Assembly (NCBI RefSeq): GCF_000021985.1
Contig: NC_011901.1
Location: 2,986,501-3,050,500 of the forward strand
Direction of reading: 5' to 3'
Source of the DNA: Thioalkalivibrio sulfidiphilus HL-EbGr7
Lineage (GTDB): Bacteria > Pseudomonadota > Gammaproteobacteria > Ectothiorhodospirales > Ectothiorhodospiraceae
DNA length: 64,000 bases
The position numbers were made by a program, and so were the translations under genes. The notes under the pieces were generated by a model that did no database searches, was not told the origin of the DNA, and saw only the letters and a list, made by a program, of their open reading frames with translations. Shown here piece by piece: positions 17,829 through 26,752 of this stretch (position 1 is the first letter of the stretch; each line of letters begins with the position of its first letter).

Positions 17829-19241
17829 ATGAGCATGTCCTTATTTTCACACCCCTTCGCCATGACGCGGCTGGCGCGCAGCATCCTGTTTGCCGGCGTC
17901 CTGGCCGCCATGAGCAACCCGCTGTGGGCGCAGACCAGCGTCAATGACTATGGTGTACATCATCGCGGCAGCGTCATCGGCGATGACGTGCTGTACAGCA
18001 TCGGCGGCGGCCGGGCGGTATCGATGGGGCCGGTCGGCCAGATGCAGAGCCTCGGTGTCGGCATCGGCTGGAACAGCAACCTGATCTGCGGCGACATGAG
18101 CATCACCACCACGCTGCAGAACCAGCTCAACGGCATCACCAACGGCTTCCAGACCATCATGAGCCAGGTGATCCAGAACGCCACGGCGGCCGTGGCGTCG
18201 CTGCCGGCGCTCATCATCCAGCGCGCCGATCCCGGTCTGTACAACCTGCTGACCAATGGCATCTTGCAAGCACGGCTCGATTTCGATCGCTCAAAGCTCA
18301 CCTGCCGCGCGATCGCCAACCGCATGGCCGACGCGGCGGGTGGTCAGCTCGGTTGGGATCAGTTGGCCGAGGGCATGGCGCTCAAACAGGCCGTGGCCAG
18401 CACCGATGCCGTATCGGCCATCGAACAGGCCGAAACCAGTCGCGGCAACGACGGTGTGCCCTGGGTCGGCGGCGGCAATGCCGGCGGCGCCGGACAGAAT
18501 CCCATCCGCGTGGTCAGCGACGTGACCCGCGCCGGCTACAACCTGCTCAACGGCCGCGGCGCTACCGATACGTCGCCGATCGACAGCATCACGTGCGGCA
18601 ATCGCCTGAGCTGCCAGACCTGGCCGTCTCCCCAAGCCGCCACCGATTGGGCAACCCGCGTGCTGGGTGAGCAAGAGCACCGGACCTGCGATGGCTGCCT
18701 CAAGACCCAGGCGACCGCCGGCGTCGGCCTGACGCCACTGATCCAGGAGGAGTACGAAACCAGGCTGGAAGCGCTACGGGATCTGGTGACGGGTGCCAGC
18801 ACGACCACGTTCGAGAACCTGGAAGTGGCCGGCAGTGCATCACTGCCGATTACGCGCGGCGTCATCGAGGCGCTGCGCGACGAACCGGACCAAGATGTGC
18901 TCGCGCGTCGCCTGGCCTCCGAGGTCGCGCTGTCCAGCGTACTGGAGAAGGCCCTGCTGTTGCAGCGGACACTGCTGGCCGGGCGCAAGGAGCCCAACGT
19001 CGCGGCCAACCAGCTCGCACAGGATGCCATCACACACGAAAGCAGCCTGCTGGAACAGGAGATCAACAACCTCAAGACCGAACTGGACCTGCGGCGCGAA
19101 CTGGCGGCGAATTCGCCCATGGCGATCATCCAGCGGCACGGTACGCGCAGCGCCGGCTCGCGCGGCATCTACCAGGGCGACACCGAGCGCGATCGTCTCG
19201 ACGCCATCCAGCGGCCGCAGAACCCCGGCAATCCGCCATGA
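17829..19241 (+). CDS. ICE protein, TIGR03755/PFL_4711 family
   Basis: A 470-residue exported protein. Start ATG 17829 gives MSMSLFSHPFAMTRLARS followed by a hydrophobic segment and a cleavage site near LWAQTSV. The mature part is long and soluble, with a helical, charged C-terminal region (about 340-430). The position after TraU matches TraN/TraH-like components of the ICE family. Function is not known. Overlaps the next gene by 4 bp. Confidence 0.83.
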   Translation: MSMSLFSHPFAMTRLARSILFAGVLAAMSNPLWAQTSVNDYGVHHRGSVIGDDVLYSIGGGRAVSMGPVGQMQSLGVGIGWNSNLICGDMSITTTLQNQLNGITNGFQTIMSQVIQNATAAVASLPALIIQRADPGLYNLLTNGILQARLDFDRSKLTCRAIANRMADAAGGQLGWDQLAEGMALKQAVASTDAVSAIEQAETSRGNDGVPWVGGGNAGGAGQNPIRVVSDVTRAGYNLLNGRGATDTSPIDSITCGNRLSCQTWPSPQAATDWATRVLGEQEHRTCDGCLKTQATAGVGLTPLIQEEYETRLEALRDLVTGASTTTFENLEVAGSASLPITRGVIEALRDEPDQDVLARRLASEVALSSVLEKALLLQRTLLAGRKEPNVAANQLAQDAITHESSLLEQEINNLKTELDLRRELAANSPMAIIQRHGTRSAGSRGIYQGDTERDRLDAIQRPQNPGNPP

Positions 19242-19582
19242 GGATCGGACTGCCGAAGTGGCTGTTCAACCGGCAACTCGGACGCACGCTGGGATGGATT
19301 GCGCTGATCGTGTTCGTCGCCGTGGCCGTCAACCTCGTCGGCATTCGCCTCGTCGGTGACGCGCACACCTGGAGCCGGTGGCTGGACGAGCATGCCGGTT
19401 ACTTCCTCGTTTGGCGGCTGTGCCTGTATGGCGCGACGGCCTACGGGTGGATATGGATGCGTCGCCGCCTCCGGGAACGCGACACATCCCGCGAAGCGCA
19501 TCAGCGCCTGCTGCGCGCGGAGGTCGGCGCCGTCGCCGCCATCGTGCTGCTCGAAATCAGCGTGCTGCTGCGACAACCGTAG
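19238..19582 (+). CDS. Small ICE membrane protein of unknown function
   Basis: A 114-residue protein with three hydrophobic segments (LGWIALIVFVAVAVNLVGI near 15-36, LVWRLCLYGATAYGWIWM near 58-75 and AVAAIVLLEISVLL near the end). It is coupled to the TIGR03755 gene (ATGA overlap) and lies 18 bp before the TraG-like gene. Proteins of this size occur at this place in related ICEs. No specific family is recognised. Confidence 0.65.
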   Translation: MRIGLPKWLFNRQLGRTLGWIALIVFVAVAVNLVGIRLVGDAHTWSRWLDEHAGYFLVWRLCLYGATAYGWIWMRRRLRERDTSREAHQRLLRAEVGAVAAIVLLEISVLLRQP

Positions 19583-19600
19583 CGATGCGGGACGACGACC

Positions 19601-21121
19601 ATGACCCTCTACACCACGGACTATCTTGAGTATTACCTGACACTGGTTGCCTGGATCATCAACAACGGCATCTGGAATGTGCTGGTGGCCAGCGGCATCT
19701 TCGCGCTGCCGTTCCTCGCCATCGTCGTGCAGGAATGGCTCAAGGCCCGTGCGGAAGGCGCGGACGAAGGGAACAAGGGCGTGCTCTCGTCCATGCGCAT
19801 CGAGAACCGCGTGTGGGTGGCGATTGTGGTCATCCTGTTCGCCGGCATTCCCTTCATTCCCCTTGACCTGAGCACCATCCAGTTCGATCGCACGCGCTCG
19901 ACCCAATGCCAGGTCAATGTGCCGCTGCCCTCGGAAACGAACTGGTCCACTTCGTTCACGACGATGAACAACCAGAGTGCCCATGTGCCGGTCTGGTGGT
20001 TCTTCATGCACTCGCTGTCGAAGGCCGTCACCAGCGCCGCCGTGGCGGCGATCCCCTGCGGCACGGACCTGCGGCAGATGCGCATGGAGATCGACAGCAC
20101 GCGCATCGCCGACCCGGTGCTGGCCCAGGAAGTCGCCGACTTCACGCACGACTGCTACGGGCCGGCCCGCGCCAGGCTGTTCATGAGCCGGCCGACACTC
20201 AGCGAGGAGCAGATGAACGACGTGACCTGGATCGGTTCGCGCTTCTTCCTGGACACGGCCGGCTTCTACGATACGTATCGCTCGCGCGGACCACGCGACG
20301 CCTGGCCCTATGACGACACGCGCGACGCCGGCCTCGCCGAAGTCTCCACTGGCGGCGGCTATCCGACCTGTCGGCAGTGGTGGGCGGACAGCGGCGATGG
20401 GCTGCGCGATCGCCTGCTGGCCCAGGTTGATCCGGGCCTGCTGTCCCGGCTCGGCCAATGGGCCGGTTTCCTGAGCCAGGCCCAGGCCGACGATGCCGTG
20501 ATTCGTGCCATCGCTTCACCACGGCAACAGGTCATGAACCAGGGACACGTCTACACCGACTACGGTGGTCAGATCGGTATGACGCTCCCCAACGTCGCCA
20601 CCCGCGTCGTATCGGATGTGGGGCTGACGGTAGGATCACTCGGAATGTTTCCGGCCATGGATGTGGTGCGTCAGGCGTTGCCCATGATCCTGTCGTTCCT
20701 GAAGATGGCGATGGTCATCTGCATTCCGCTGGTGCTGATCTTCGGCACCTACGACTTGCGAACGGTGGTGACGGTGACTGCCGTGCAGTTCTCGCTGTTC
20801 TTCGTCGATTTCTGGTTCCAGCTCGCCCGCTGGATCGATTCCACGATCTTGAACGCGCTCTACGGCTGGCACTCGCCGCACAGCAACTTCAATCCGCTGA
20901 TGGGTTTGAACAACGCCTTCGGCGATATGTTGTTGAACTTCGTGATGGCGACGATGTTCATCATCCTGCCGGGCTTCTGGGTCGTTGCATTGACGTGGGC
21001 CGGGGTCAGGACGGGGAACATTCTCGGGGGGTTCATCACCGGCACGACGGATGCGAAGTCGGCGGGCAGTAGCGGCTCGCGCCTCGCCATGGCGGCGGCG
21101 ACGAAAGGCGCTGCGAAGTAA
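19601..21121 (+). CDS. TraG N-terminal-domain protein of the ICE
   Basis: A 506-residue polytopic membrane protein. Hydrophobic helices lie near the N-terminus (LVASGIFALPFLAIVVQEW, VWVAIVVILFAGIPFIPL) and again in the last third (AMVICIPLVLIFGTYDL and MATMFIILPGFWVVALTW), with a periplasmic loop of about 250 residues between. This matches the TraG_N domain involved in mating-pair stabilisation, without the long entry-exclusion tail of F TraG. It is the last + strand transfer gene before the cargo region. Confidence 0.87.
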   Translation: MTLYTTDYLEYYLTLVAWIINNGIWNVLVASGIFALPFLAIVVQEWLKARAEGADEGNKGVLSSMRIENRVWVAIVVILFAGIPFIPLDLSTIQFDRTRSTQCQVNVPLPSETNWSTSFTTMNNQSAHVPVWWFFMHSLSKAVTSAAVAAIPCGTDLRQMRMEIDSTRIADPVLAQEVADFTHDCYGPARARLFMSRPTLSEEQMNDVTWIGSRFFLDTAGFYDTYRSRGPRDAWPYDDTRDAGLAEVSTGGGYPTCRQWWADSGDGLRDRLLAQVDPGLLSRLGQWAGFLSQAQADDAVIRAIASPRQQVMNQGHVYTDYGGQIGMTLPNVATRVVSDVGLTVGSLGMFPAMDVVRQALPMILSFLKMAMVICIPLVLIFGTYDLRTVVTVTAVQFSLFFVDFWFQLARWIDSTILNALYGWHSPHSNFNPLMGLNNAFGDMLLNFVMATMFIILPGFWVVALTWAGVRTGNILGGFITGTTDAKSAGSSGSRLAMAAATKGAAK

Positions 21122-21148
21122 GGAGTCGTTCCCGGTCTGCTGGAACAG

Positions 21149-21508
21149 CTACGGGTCGTCGGGATCGCCCAGGTCGATGCGCCAGTCGTCCTTGTCGTAG
21201 ACGCCGGCACCCGAATGACCGTCCCTGAGTTCAGGCTGCTTCTCTTCATCCAAGTCGGCGTTGCGCACAAGCCAGGCGGCGAGCAGCGCGAACGCGAGCA
21301 GCAAGGCCAGCCAGAACGCTGCGTACAGCAGCACGCCGAACACGACGAGCTTCACGATCCAGAGCAGCAGCCGTGCTACGCCGGCCGGCAGTCCTTTGCC
21401 CGCCAGCCATTGGATGGCGCGGGCCTCTTGCCGTGCAAGGCCACGCCACGCATGGCCGAGCCATCTGCCGGCGCGTTCTGCTTTTGTGGTACGGGGCGTC
21501 GCGTTCAT
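21149..21508 (-). CDS. DUF3742-family ICE protein
   Basis: A 119-residue protein. A basic, Trp-rich amphipathic N-terminus (RAGRWLGHAWRGLARQEA) precedes one long hydrophobic segment (LLLWIVKLVVFGVLLYAAFW). ATG 21508 is selected because GAGG lies about 8 bases upstream; the GTG further upstream adds 16 unlikely residues. DUF3742 proteins are common next to TraG in ICEs. The function is unknown. It is convergent with the TraG-like gene, and the 27-bp gap has no clear terminator. Confidence 0.78.
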   Translation of the reverse strand: MNATPRTTKAERAGRWLGHAWRGLARQEARAIQWLAGKGLPAGVARLLLWIVKLVVFGVLLYAAFWLALLLAFALLAAWLVRNADLDEEKQPELRDGHSGAGVYDKDDWRIDLGDPDDP

Positions 21509-21531
21509 CACTGTTACCTCATGCGGAGGAT

Positions 21532-21999
21532 TTATCGCTTCTCCTGTGTAGACCAATCAGACCGGCTCGCGGCAACCAGGCTGTCCCAATCGTCCGGCGG
21601 ATTTCCTCGTTCGAGCATCTTCTCGAACATGGCGTAGGGGTCGGACTTGCTGCCCGCCGAGCGCAGCGTCTGCTCATCGTTGACCCAGGCAAACACGATG
21701 GTCTTCGCTTTGGAGTCGTAGCGAAAGAACAGGCGAAACCGCCGTCCGACCTTCGCGCGCCGCCAGTGCCGATGGGCTGGCCCGAGGGTATTGCCCTGGC
21801 GGTATTCGTCCCGTGCCGGATCGCTCGGCACCGTCTCCAGGATCAATTGGCTCAACGCATGAAACAGCTTGACGTTGGCGTTGCGCTCGAAGCCCTTTGG
21901 ATCATTGCGCTCGGCGCGTCCGGCCGCCGCGTGCAGCTTCTGAAGCTGCTCCACGATGCACTCATGGAACAGCAGCACCCATCCGTGACGCTGTATCAA
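21532..21999 (-). CDS. yhaV: Type II toxin, YhaV family
   Basis: A 155-residue toxin. The HGWVLLFHECIVEQLQKL N-terminus and the FRLFFRYDSKAKTIVFAWVN core match YhaV, a RelE-fold endoribonuclease that cleaves mRNA. It overlaps its antitoxin by 4 bp (ATGA, 21996-21999), with the antitoxin first, the usual order for PrlF-YhaV. It probably acts as an ICE stability module. The length is typical, so the toxin seems intact. Confidence 0.92.
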   Translation of the reverse strand: MIQRHGWVLLFHECIVEQLQKLHAAAGRAERNDPKGFERNANVKLFHALSQLILETVPSDPARDEYRQGNTLGPAHRHWRRAKVGRRFRLFFRYDSKAKTIVFAWVNDEQTLRSAGSKSDPYAMFEKMLERGNPPDDWDSLVAASRSDWSTQEKR

Positions 22000-22313
22000 A
22001 GTGCCACTTCTCCCTCGATGTCTTCATCGAGGTCCGAGGCGTGGCCCACGTTGGCGAGCATGGTCTGGGCGAGTTCCACCGGCAGCGCTCCGACGTTCCT
22101 GCCGCTGCGGATGTCCGCTTCCAGCAGGCCCAGGAAAGCGCCGATCGCCGGGTCTTCGTGCTCGGCCTCGGCGCGAGTGACGACGACTTCGCCACCACGC
22201 AGCTCGAAGGCCACCTTGCCGCCGGTGGTCACACCCAGCGCCTGCCGGATGGACTTGGGCAACGTGATCTGCCCCTTGGACGTGAGTGTGGCGAGTTCGT
22301 GGATGCCGGGCAT
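21996..22313 (-). CDS. prlF: Type II antitoxin, PrlF/SohA family
   Basis: A 105-residue antitoxin with an AbrB-like swapped-hairpin DNA-binding N-terminus (LATLTSKGQITLPKSIRQAL). The acidic C-terminal half probably binds YhaV. ATG 22313 is preceded by AGGAG 6 bases upstream. A promoter with a perfect 18-bp palindrome lies just upstream, consistent with autoregulation by the antitoxin-toxin complex. Confidence 0.92.
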   Translation of the reverse strand: MPGIHELATLTSKGQITLPKSIRQALGVTTGGKVAFELRGGEVVVTRAEAEHEDPAIGAFLGLLEADIRSGRNVGALPVELAQTMLANVGHASDLDEDIEGEVAL

Positions 22314-22346
22314 GGTTGGGCTCCTGTCTTTGATCCTCATGCCTCG

Positions 22347-22375
22347 ATGGTAAGGAAATTTCCTTACCTTGTCAA
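22347..22375 (-). promoter_or_regulatory. prlF-yhaV promoter with an 18-bp palindromic operator
   Basis: On the minus strand a consensus -35 TTGACA (22370-22375) and a -10 TACCAT (22347-22352) are separated by 17 bp. The perfect palindrome GTAAGGAAATTTCCTTAC (22350-22367) fills most of the spacer and overlaps the -10. Binding there would block RNA polymerase. The predicted start is near 22340, giving a leader of about 27 bases. That PrlF binds it is inference from the family's autoregulation. Confidence 0.7.
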
Positions 22376-22583
22376 TCCAGGAATCCTTTGGTGCGTCGTG
22401 CTGCATAAGCTGTGCTCCATCCCACTGCGGAAAGGCCCATCGTAAGCAGGACACAGGCTGCCTTCCGCTTTCAAAGCGGCATGGGCCAGAACCCGTTTGT
22501 CTGTGGCTGGATACCCATGGTTGCCCTATACACGGCTGGGAAGGGCAGACAGCAGCTCGTCGCCTTGATTAGATATTGAGCCA

Positions 22584-22665
22584 AAAATAAAACATGATGT
22601 TATTTTCAATGCGTTTTTCATGCGGAGCGCTTCTGATTGATTGGATTCTGTGCTATTTTTCGTAC
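22584..22665 (+). promoter_or_regulatory. Candidate abiE promoter region with an imperfect palindrome
   Basis: This AT-rich stretch contains AACATGATGTT (22591-22601) inside a longer imperfect AAAATAA...TTATTTT palindrome. An extended -10, TGCTATTTT (22651-22659), ends 6 bases before the abiEi ATG. There is no Shine-Dalgarno sequence before that ATG, which would fit a leaderless transcript. AbiEi antitoxins are known to repress their own promoter through inverted repeats. The assignment is suggestive only. Confidence 0.4.
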
Positions 22666-23424
22666 ATGAACGGAAATCCTAGACATCAGGTAATCAAGCG
22701 TCTGCAGGCGGAGCTACCCCGTGGAGCGCCGTTCGACCTTGCCACCCTGAACCAGTTCGGGGTGTCGCCCCAACTCGCCGCCCACTACGCCGATGGGGGT
22801 TGGCTCGTGCGCCTGGCTCAGGGCATCTATGCCTTTCCGAACGATGACTTCGGGGTCTACGGTGCCCTGAAGTTCCTGCAACAGCGCGTGCCCGGCCTGC
22901 ATGTCGGCGGCAAGAGCGCCCTGGCCCTGCAAGGCGTGCAGCACAACCTGGGCGGCCGGGACACCCTGGTGCTGTGGGGCGATAGCCGCTTCACGTTGCC
23001 GCGATGGTTCACCTCACGATTTCCGGCCCGCTATGTCCATGCTCGTCTGTTCGATTGGCCGGACACGCCACTGGCCAACAAGACCCTGATCACGCCGCCG
23101 GGCCTGCCCGCCCCCCTGCGGGTGGCGGTTCCCGAGCGCGCCGTGCTGGAACTGCTGTACGAGGTCGGCGTCAAGCAAAGCCTCGAAGAAGCACGGAATC
23201 TCTTCGATGGGCTGCGCTCACCCCGCAAGGAGTTGCTCGGGCAACTGCTGTCCTGCTGCACCAGTGTGAAGGCCGTGCGCCTGTTTCTCACCTGGGCGCG
23301 CGAGACGGGGCTGGTGGAGGTCGATGCCCTGCTGGAACAGTACCCGGTTCGCACCGGCAGCGCCGCGCGCTGGATGGGCCGACTCGATGACGGCAGCCTG
23401 TTGAGTCTGAGACCTCATGGATAA
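22666..23424 (+). CDS. AbiEi-type antitoxin
   Basis: A 252-residue type IV antitoxin. The N-terminal winged-helix region (about 1-60, with LATLNQFGVSPQLAAHYA) is followed by the AbiEi C-terminal domain containing YALHV-like features and ALALQGVQHNLGG. ATG 22666 is chosen because homologous AbiEi proteins start shortly before the winged helix. An upstream ATG at 22594 adds a hydrophobic, unlikely 24-residue extension. It overlaps the toxin gene by 8 bp. AbiE systems cause abortive infection and stabilise mobile DNA. Confidence 0.87.
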   Translation: MNGNPRHQVIKRLQAELPRGAPFDLATLNQFGVSPQLAAHYADGGWLVRLAQGIYAFPNDDFGVYGALKFLQQRVPGLHVGGKSALALQGVQHNLGGRDTLVLWGDSRFTLPRWFTSRFPARYVHARLFDWPDTPLANKTLITPPGLPAPLRVAVPERAVLELLYEVGVKQSLEEARNLFDGLRSPRKELLGQLLSCCTSVKAVRLFLTWARETGLVEVDALLEQYPVRTGSAARWMGRLDDGSLLSLRPHG

Positions 23425-24337
23425 GACCTACGCGGACACCGTTCGCCTGCTGCTGGCCATCGTGCCCGACGTGTTCGCCAACGACATCTTTGCGATGAAA
23501 GGCGGCACGGCGATCAATCTCGTCGTGCAGGACATGCCGCGTCTGTCGGTGGACATCGACGTGGTGTACCTCCCGTGGCAAACACCGCGCGACGAAGCGC
23601 TGCAAGCCATCAACCAGGAGTTGGCCGCCATCGCCACGCGCGTTGCCTCGCTCGGCGTACAGACACGCCTGGTTCGCAGCAAGGATCTGGGGGATACCAA
23701 GCTGATCGTCGAGAACGAGAGCAGCCAGGTGAAGATAGAGGTCAACGTGGTGTTTCGCGGCACCGTGCTGCCCGCCGAACGACGCTCGCTGAGCGCCAAG
23801 ACCAGCGACCTGTTCGGCGTCGAACTGGAGGTGCCGATCCTGGCGCCGAACGAGTTGTACGCCGGCAAGCTGGTGGCCGCGCTGGACCGGCAGCATCCGC
23901 GTGACCTGTTCGACGTGTGGCAGCTCTACGAATCGGGCGGCATCAGCAACGGCATGGTCGAATGCTTCGTGGTCTACCTGGCGGGGCACAACCGGCCGAC
24001 CCATGAGGTGCTGTTCGGCAACGACAAGAACATCGCTGGCGAGTACGAGCGGGCCTTTGTCGGCATGACCGAAGTGGAATGCTCCCTGGAGACGCTGCTG
24101 GAAGCCCGCGTCCGGTTACGGCACGAATTGCCTGGGCGGTTGAGCGCGCAGCACAAGCAATTCCTGAGCGGATTGACGCGCGCACAGCCCGATTGGTCCC
24201 TGCTGCAATGCCAGCACGCCGCGCAACTGCCGGCGCTGCGCTGGAAACTCAGCAATCTCGAAACTTTCCGCAAGCGTCGCCCGGAAGACTTCACAGCCCA
24301 AGCCGATGCACTCGACGCCGGCCTGGGCCAAGCCTGA
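23417..24337 (+). CDS. AbiEii/AbiGii-type nucleotidyltransferase toxin
   Basis: A 306-residue nucleotidyltransferase. The catalytic pattern is visible as KGGTAINL (about 27-34) and D-x-D in RLSVDIDVVY (about 43-52). A further conserved block is APNELYAGKLVAALDR with HPRDLFDVWQL (about 155-180). The family transfers nucleotides to RNA (tRNA for related toxins). It is paired with the AbiEi antitoxin by overlap. The active-site residues are present, so the toxin is probably functional. Confidence 0.92.
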   Translation: MDKTYADTVRLLLAIVPDVFANDIFAMKGGTAINLVVQDMPRLSVDIDVVYLPWQTPRDEALQAINQELAAIATRVASLGVQTRLVRSKDLGDTKLIVENESSQVKIEVNVVFRGTVLPAERRSLSAKTSDLFGVELEVPILAPNELYAGKLVAALDRQHPRDLFDVWQLYESGGISNGMVECFVVYLAGHNRPTHEVLFGNDKNIAGEYERAFVGMTEVECSLETLLEARVRLRHELPGRLSAQHKQFLSGLTRAQPDWSLLQCQHAAQLPALRWKLSNLETFRKRRPEDFTAQADALDAGLGQA

Positions 24338-24540
24338 CAACGCTTCAGCAACGTTCCCCGCTTGCCGGGATTGCCCCATACCGCATTGATCGTGGCGCCC
24401 ACGAGGTAACGGCCATATACCCAAAGGCTTCCATAAAGGCCAAAGGGCTGGGAAGGGGCAAGGGAACGGGGTCAAGGGGAAAGGCCCTACCCGGAAAAGG
24501 CCAAAAGGCTCTCCCGCCAGTCCGTCACTCGGGTGTCGTC
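24338..24540 (+). other. Relaxase leader with direct AAAGGC repeats, oriT candidate
   Basis: This non-coding 203-bp stretch before the relaxase holds at least four copies of a CCAAAGGC/AAAGGCC core (about 24420-24513), interleaved with a purine-rich run of about 70 bases. An origin of transfer usually lies near the relaxase, but none is described for this exact type that I can match. Treat it as a candidate only. Confidence 0.25.
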
Positions 24541-26388
24541 ATGTTCTCGCTGTTCCAACGCAAAAGGGTGCCAACCGCCGGCGCACCGTCCACCGCCTCC
24601 ATAGCGATGCCCCAAGGGCTAACCAGGCCGGAGTCGGCCGCCTCGCTGCTGGCGACGCCGCGCCGGCGGAAGCTGCTGGAACACATCTGGCAACGGACCT
24701 CGCTGTCGCGCAAGCAATTCGCCGCGCTGTACCTGACGCCCTTGGAGCGCTACGCCGAACTGGTGCAGCAGTTCCCCGCCTCCGAGAGTCACCATCACGC
24801 CTATCCGGGCGGCATGCTGGATCACGGCCTGGAGATCGTGGCCTACGCATTGAAGCTGCGACAGTCACATCTGCTGCCCGCTGGCGTGACGCCGGAAGCG
24901 CAGGCGGCCCAGGCCGAGGCCTGGACTGCGGGCACCGCTTACGCAGCCCTGCTGCACGACATCGGCAAGATCGCCGTCGATCTGCATGTCGAATATGCCG
25001 ATGGCACTCTCTGGCATCCCTGGCATGGTCCGTTGCAGCGGCCGTATCGCTTCCGCTACCGCAAGGACCGCGAGTATCGGCTGCACAGTGCCGCCACCGG
25101 ACTGCTGTACATCCGGCTGCTGGACCGCGAGATTCTCGACTGGCTCAACGGCTTCTCCGATCTGTGGGCTTCGCTGCTGTACGTCCTGGCCGGCCAGTAC
25201 GAGCACGCCGGCACGCTTGGCGAGCTGGTCGTGCAGGCCGACCAAGCTTCGGTCGCCCACGAACTCGGCGGCGATCCGAACAAAGCGCTGGCCGCACCCA
25301 AGCACGCGCTGCAACGCAAGCTGCTCGACGGCCTGCGCTATCTGCTCAAGGAGGAATTCAAACTGAACCAGCCCCAGGCTTCGGACGGCTGGCTGACCCA
25401 GGACGCACTCTGGCTGGTGAGCAAGACCGTCTCCGACAAGCTGCGGGCACATCTGCTATCGCAGGGCATTGATGGCATTCCAGCCAGCAACACGGCGGTG
25501 TTCAACGTGCTTCAGGACCATGGTATCGCCCTGGCCACGCCGGACGGCAAGGCGATCTGGAAAGCCTCCGTCACGAGCGATGCCGGCTGGTCGCACAGCT
25601 TCACCTTCCTGAAACTGTCCCCCGCGATGATTTGGGAAGCGTCCGACCGGCCGGCAGCCTTCGCGGGCACCGTGCAGGTGGAGCCGGAAGGGTCGGCGGC
25701 ACAGACACCCGCACCCGAGGCCATCGACGTGGAAACAGGGGAATCCGCCCCGGCGACTACCGAGTCCGCCACACCAACGACCGCCGACAGCAGCGTCGAG
25801 GAACTGCTGGAACTGCTCGATTCGTCTCCCGCGTCCACTGCTACGGCCATGCCGCTTCAGCCCCTCGCTGAGAAGCCCACGCCGTTGCCGGACCACAAGC
25901 CCGCCGACACCACGCCGGTCCAAGCAGTACACCAAGACGACGCCAATCCATCCGGTGCTCATTTTCTCGCGTGGCTGCGTCAGAGCATCCAGACGCGCAA
26001 GCTCATCATCAACGACGCCAAGGCGCTGGTACATACCGTGGCCGGCACGGCGTATCTCGTCAGTCCCGGCGTGTTCCAGCGCTACGCGCAGGAGCACCCG
26101 CAGATCACCGCCCTGGCCAAGCAGGACAAGCTACCGGAATGGCAGTGGGTACAGAAGCGGTTCGAGAAGCTGGGCCTGCACCGCAAGCAGGCCAGCGGGC
26201 TGAACATCTGGAATTGCGAAGTGACGGGGCCTCGCAAGTCCAGGCGGCTGCACGGATACCTGCTGACCAGCCCCGATACGCTGTTCCATGAGATACCCCC
26301 GAACAATCCTTACCTGCGCCTCGCCAACGCAGAGGCACAGCGCGACGACTCGGCGTTTCATGCCAAGAACGATGACGAGCAGGAATAG
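24541..26388 (+). CDS. traI: MobH-family relaxase TraI (TIGR03760/PFL_4751 type)
   Basis: A 615-residue relaxase. The TraI_2 domain (about residues 30-330) carries a cluster HHHAYPGGMLDHGLEI (about 82-97) and the HD-type motif LLHDIGKIA (about 138-146), the metal-binding signature of MobH relaxases. The C-terminal region (about 480-600) matches the DUF1528-like tail. A low-complexity Thr/Glu/Pro linker lies between. ATG 24541 is the start giving the family N-terminus MFSLFQRKR; the frame is open far upstream but overlaps abiEii. The enzyme nicks the ICE at oriT and pilots the strand through the secretion system. Confidence 0.92.
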   Translation: MFSLFQRKRVPTAGAPSTASIAMPQGLTRPESAASLLATPRRRKLLEHIWQRTSLSRKQFAALYLTPLERYAELVQQFPASESHHHAYPGGMLDHGLEIVAYALKLRQSHLLPAGVTPEAQAAQAEAWTAGTAYAALLHDIGKIAVDLHVEYADGTLWHPWHGPLQRPYRFRYRKDREYRLHSAATGLLYIRLLDREILDWLNGFSDLWASLLYVLAGQYEHAGTLGELVVQADQASVAHELGGDPNKALAAPKHALQRKLLDGLRYLLKEEFKLNQPQASDGWLTQDALWLVSKTVSDKLRAHLLSQGIDGIPASNTAVFNVLQDHGIALATPDGKAIWKASVTSDAGWSHSFTFLKLSPAMIWEASDRPAAFAGTVQVEPEGSAAQTPAPEAIDVETGESAPATTESATPTTADSSVEELLELLDSSPASTATAMPLQPLAEKPTPLPDHKPADTTPVQAVHQDDANPSGAHFLAWLRQSIQTRKLIINDAKALVHTVAGTAYLVSPGVFQRYAQEHPQITALAKQDKLPEWQWVQKRFEKLGLHRKQASGLNIWNCEVTGPRKSRRLHGYLLTSPDTLFHEIPPNNPYLRLANAEAQRDDSAFHAKNDDEQE

Positions 26389-26406
26389 GATGCGACGCCG
26401 GCGCCC

Positions 26407-26712
26407 TCAGTTGCCGCGCTTGGGCGGGTCCGATTCGGCCAGCTTGGCCTCCATCGCAGCCATCAGGTGGGCAGAGCTGCACTTCAGGGCGCGGGCGATC
26501 TTGAGGATCAGAGGAAGCGTGGGAATGTGCTCGCCCCGCTCGATCTTGCCCATGTGCGACCGCTCGATTCCGGCCAGGTGGGCGAGCGTTTCCTGCGCGA
26601 TCCCCTGGTCCGTTCTTTCCTCCCGCACCACTGCCCCAAACGCGATCGCTGGTTCCGCTTCGTATGTTGTTGTCCCGGCTGGTCGGCCGCGTTGAATCGA
26701 TCGCTTTTGCAT
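26407..26712 (-). CDS. XRE-family helix-turn-helix regulator
   Basis: A 101-residue protein with one HTH_XRE domain (about 25-80: REERTDQGIAQETLAHLAGI and SHMGKIERGEHIPTLPL). It lies convergent to the relaxase, 18 bp away, and divergent from the LysR-like gene. In ICEs such regulators often control excision or transfer, but no target is proven here. ATG 26712 is used; a second ATG two codons upstream is equally possible. Confidence 0.87.
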   Translation of the reverse strand: MQKRSIQRGRPAGTTTYEAEPAIAFGAVVREERTDQGIAQETLAHLAGIERSHMGKIERGEHIPTLPLILKIARALKCSSAHLMAAMEAKLAESDPPKRGN

Positions 26713-26752
26713 TGCCAAAAGCGTCGATCAGGGCCACGATATAAACCACGTT

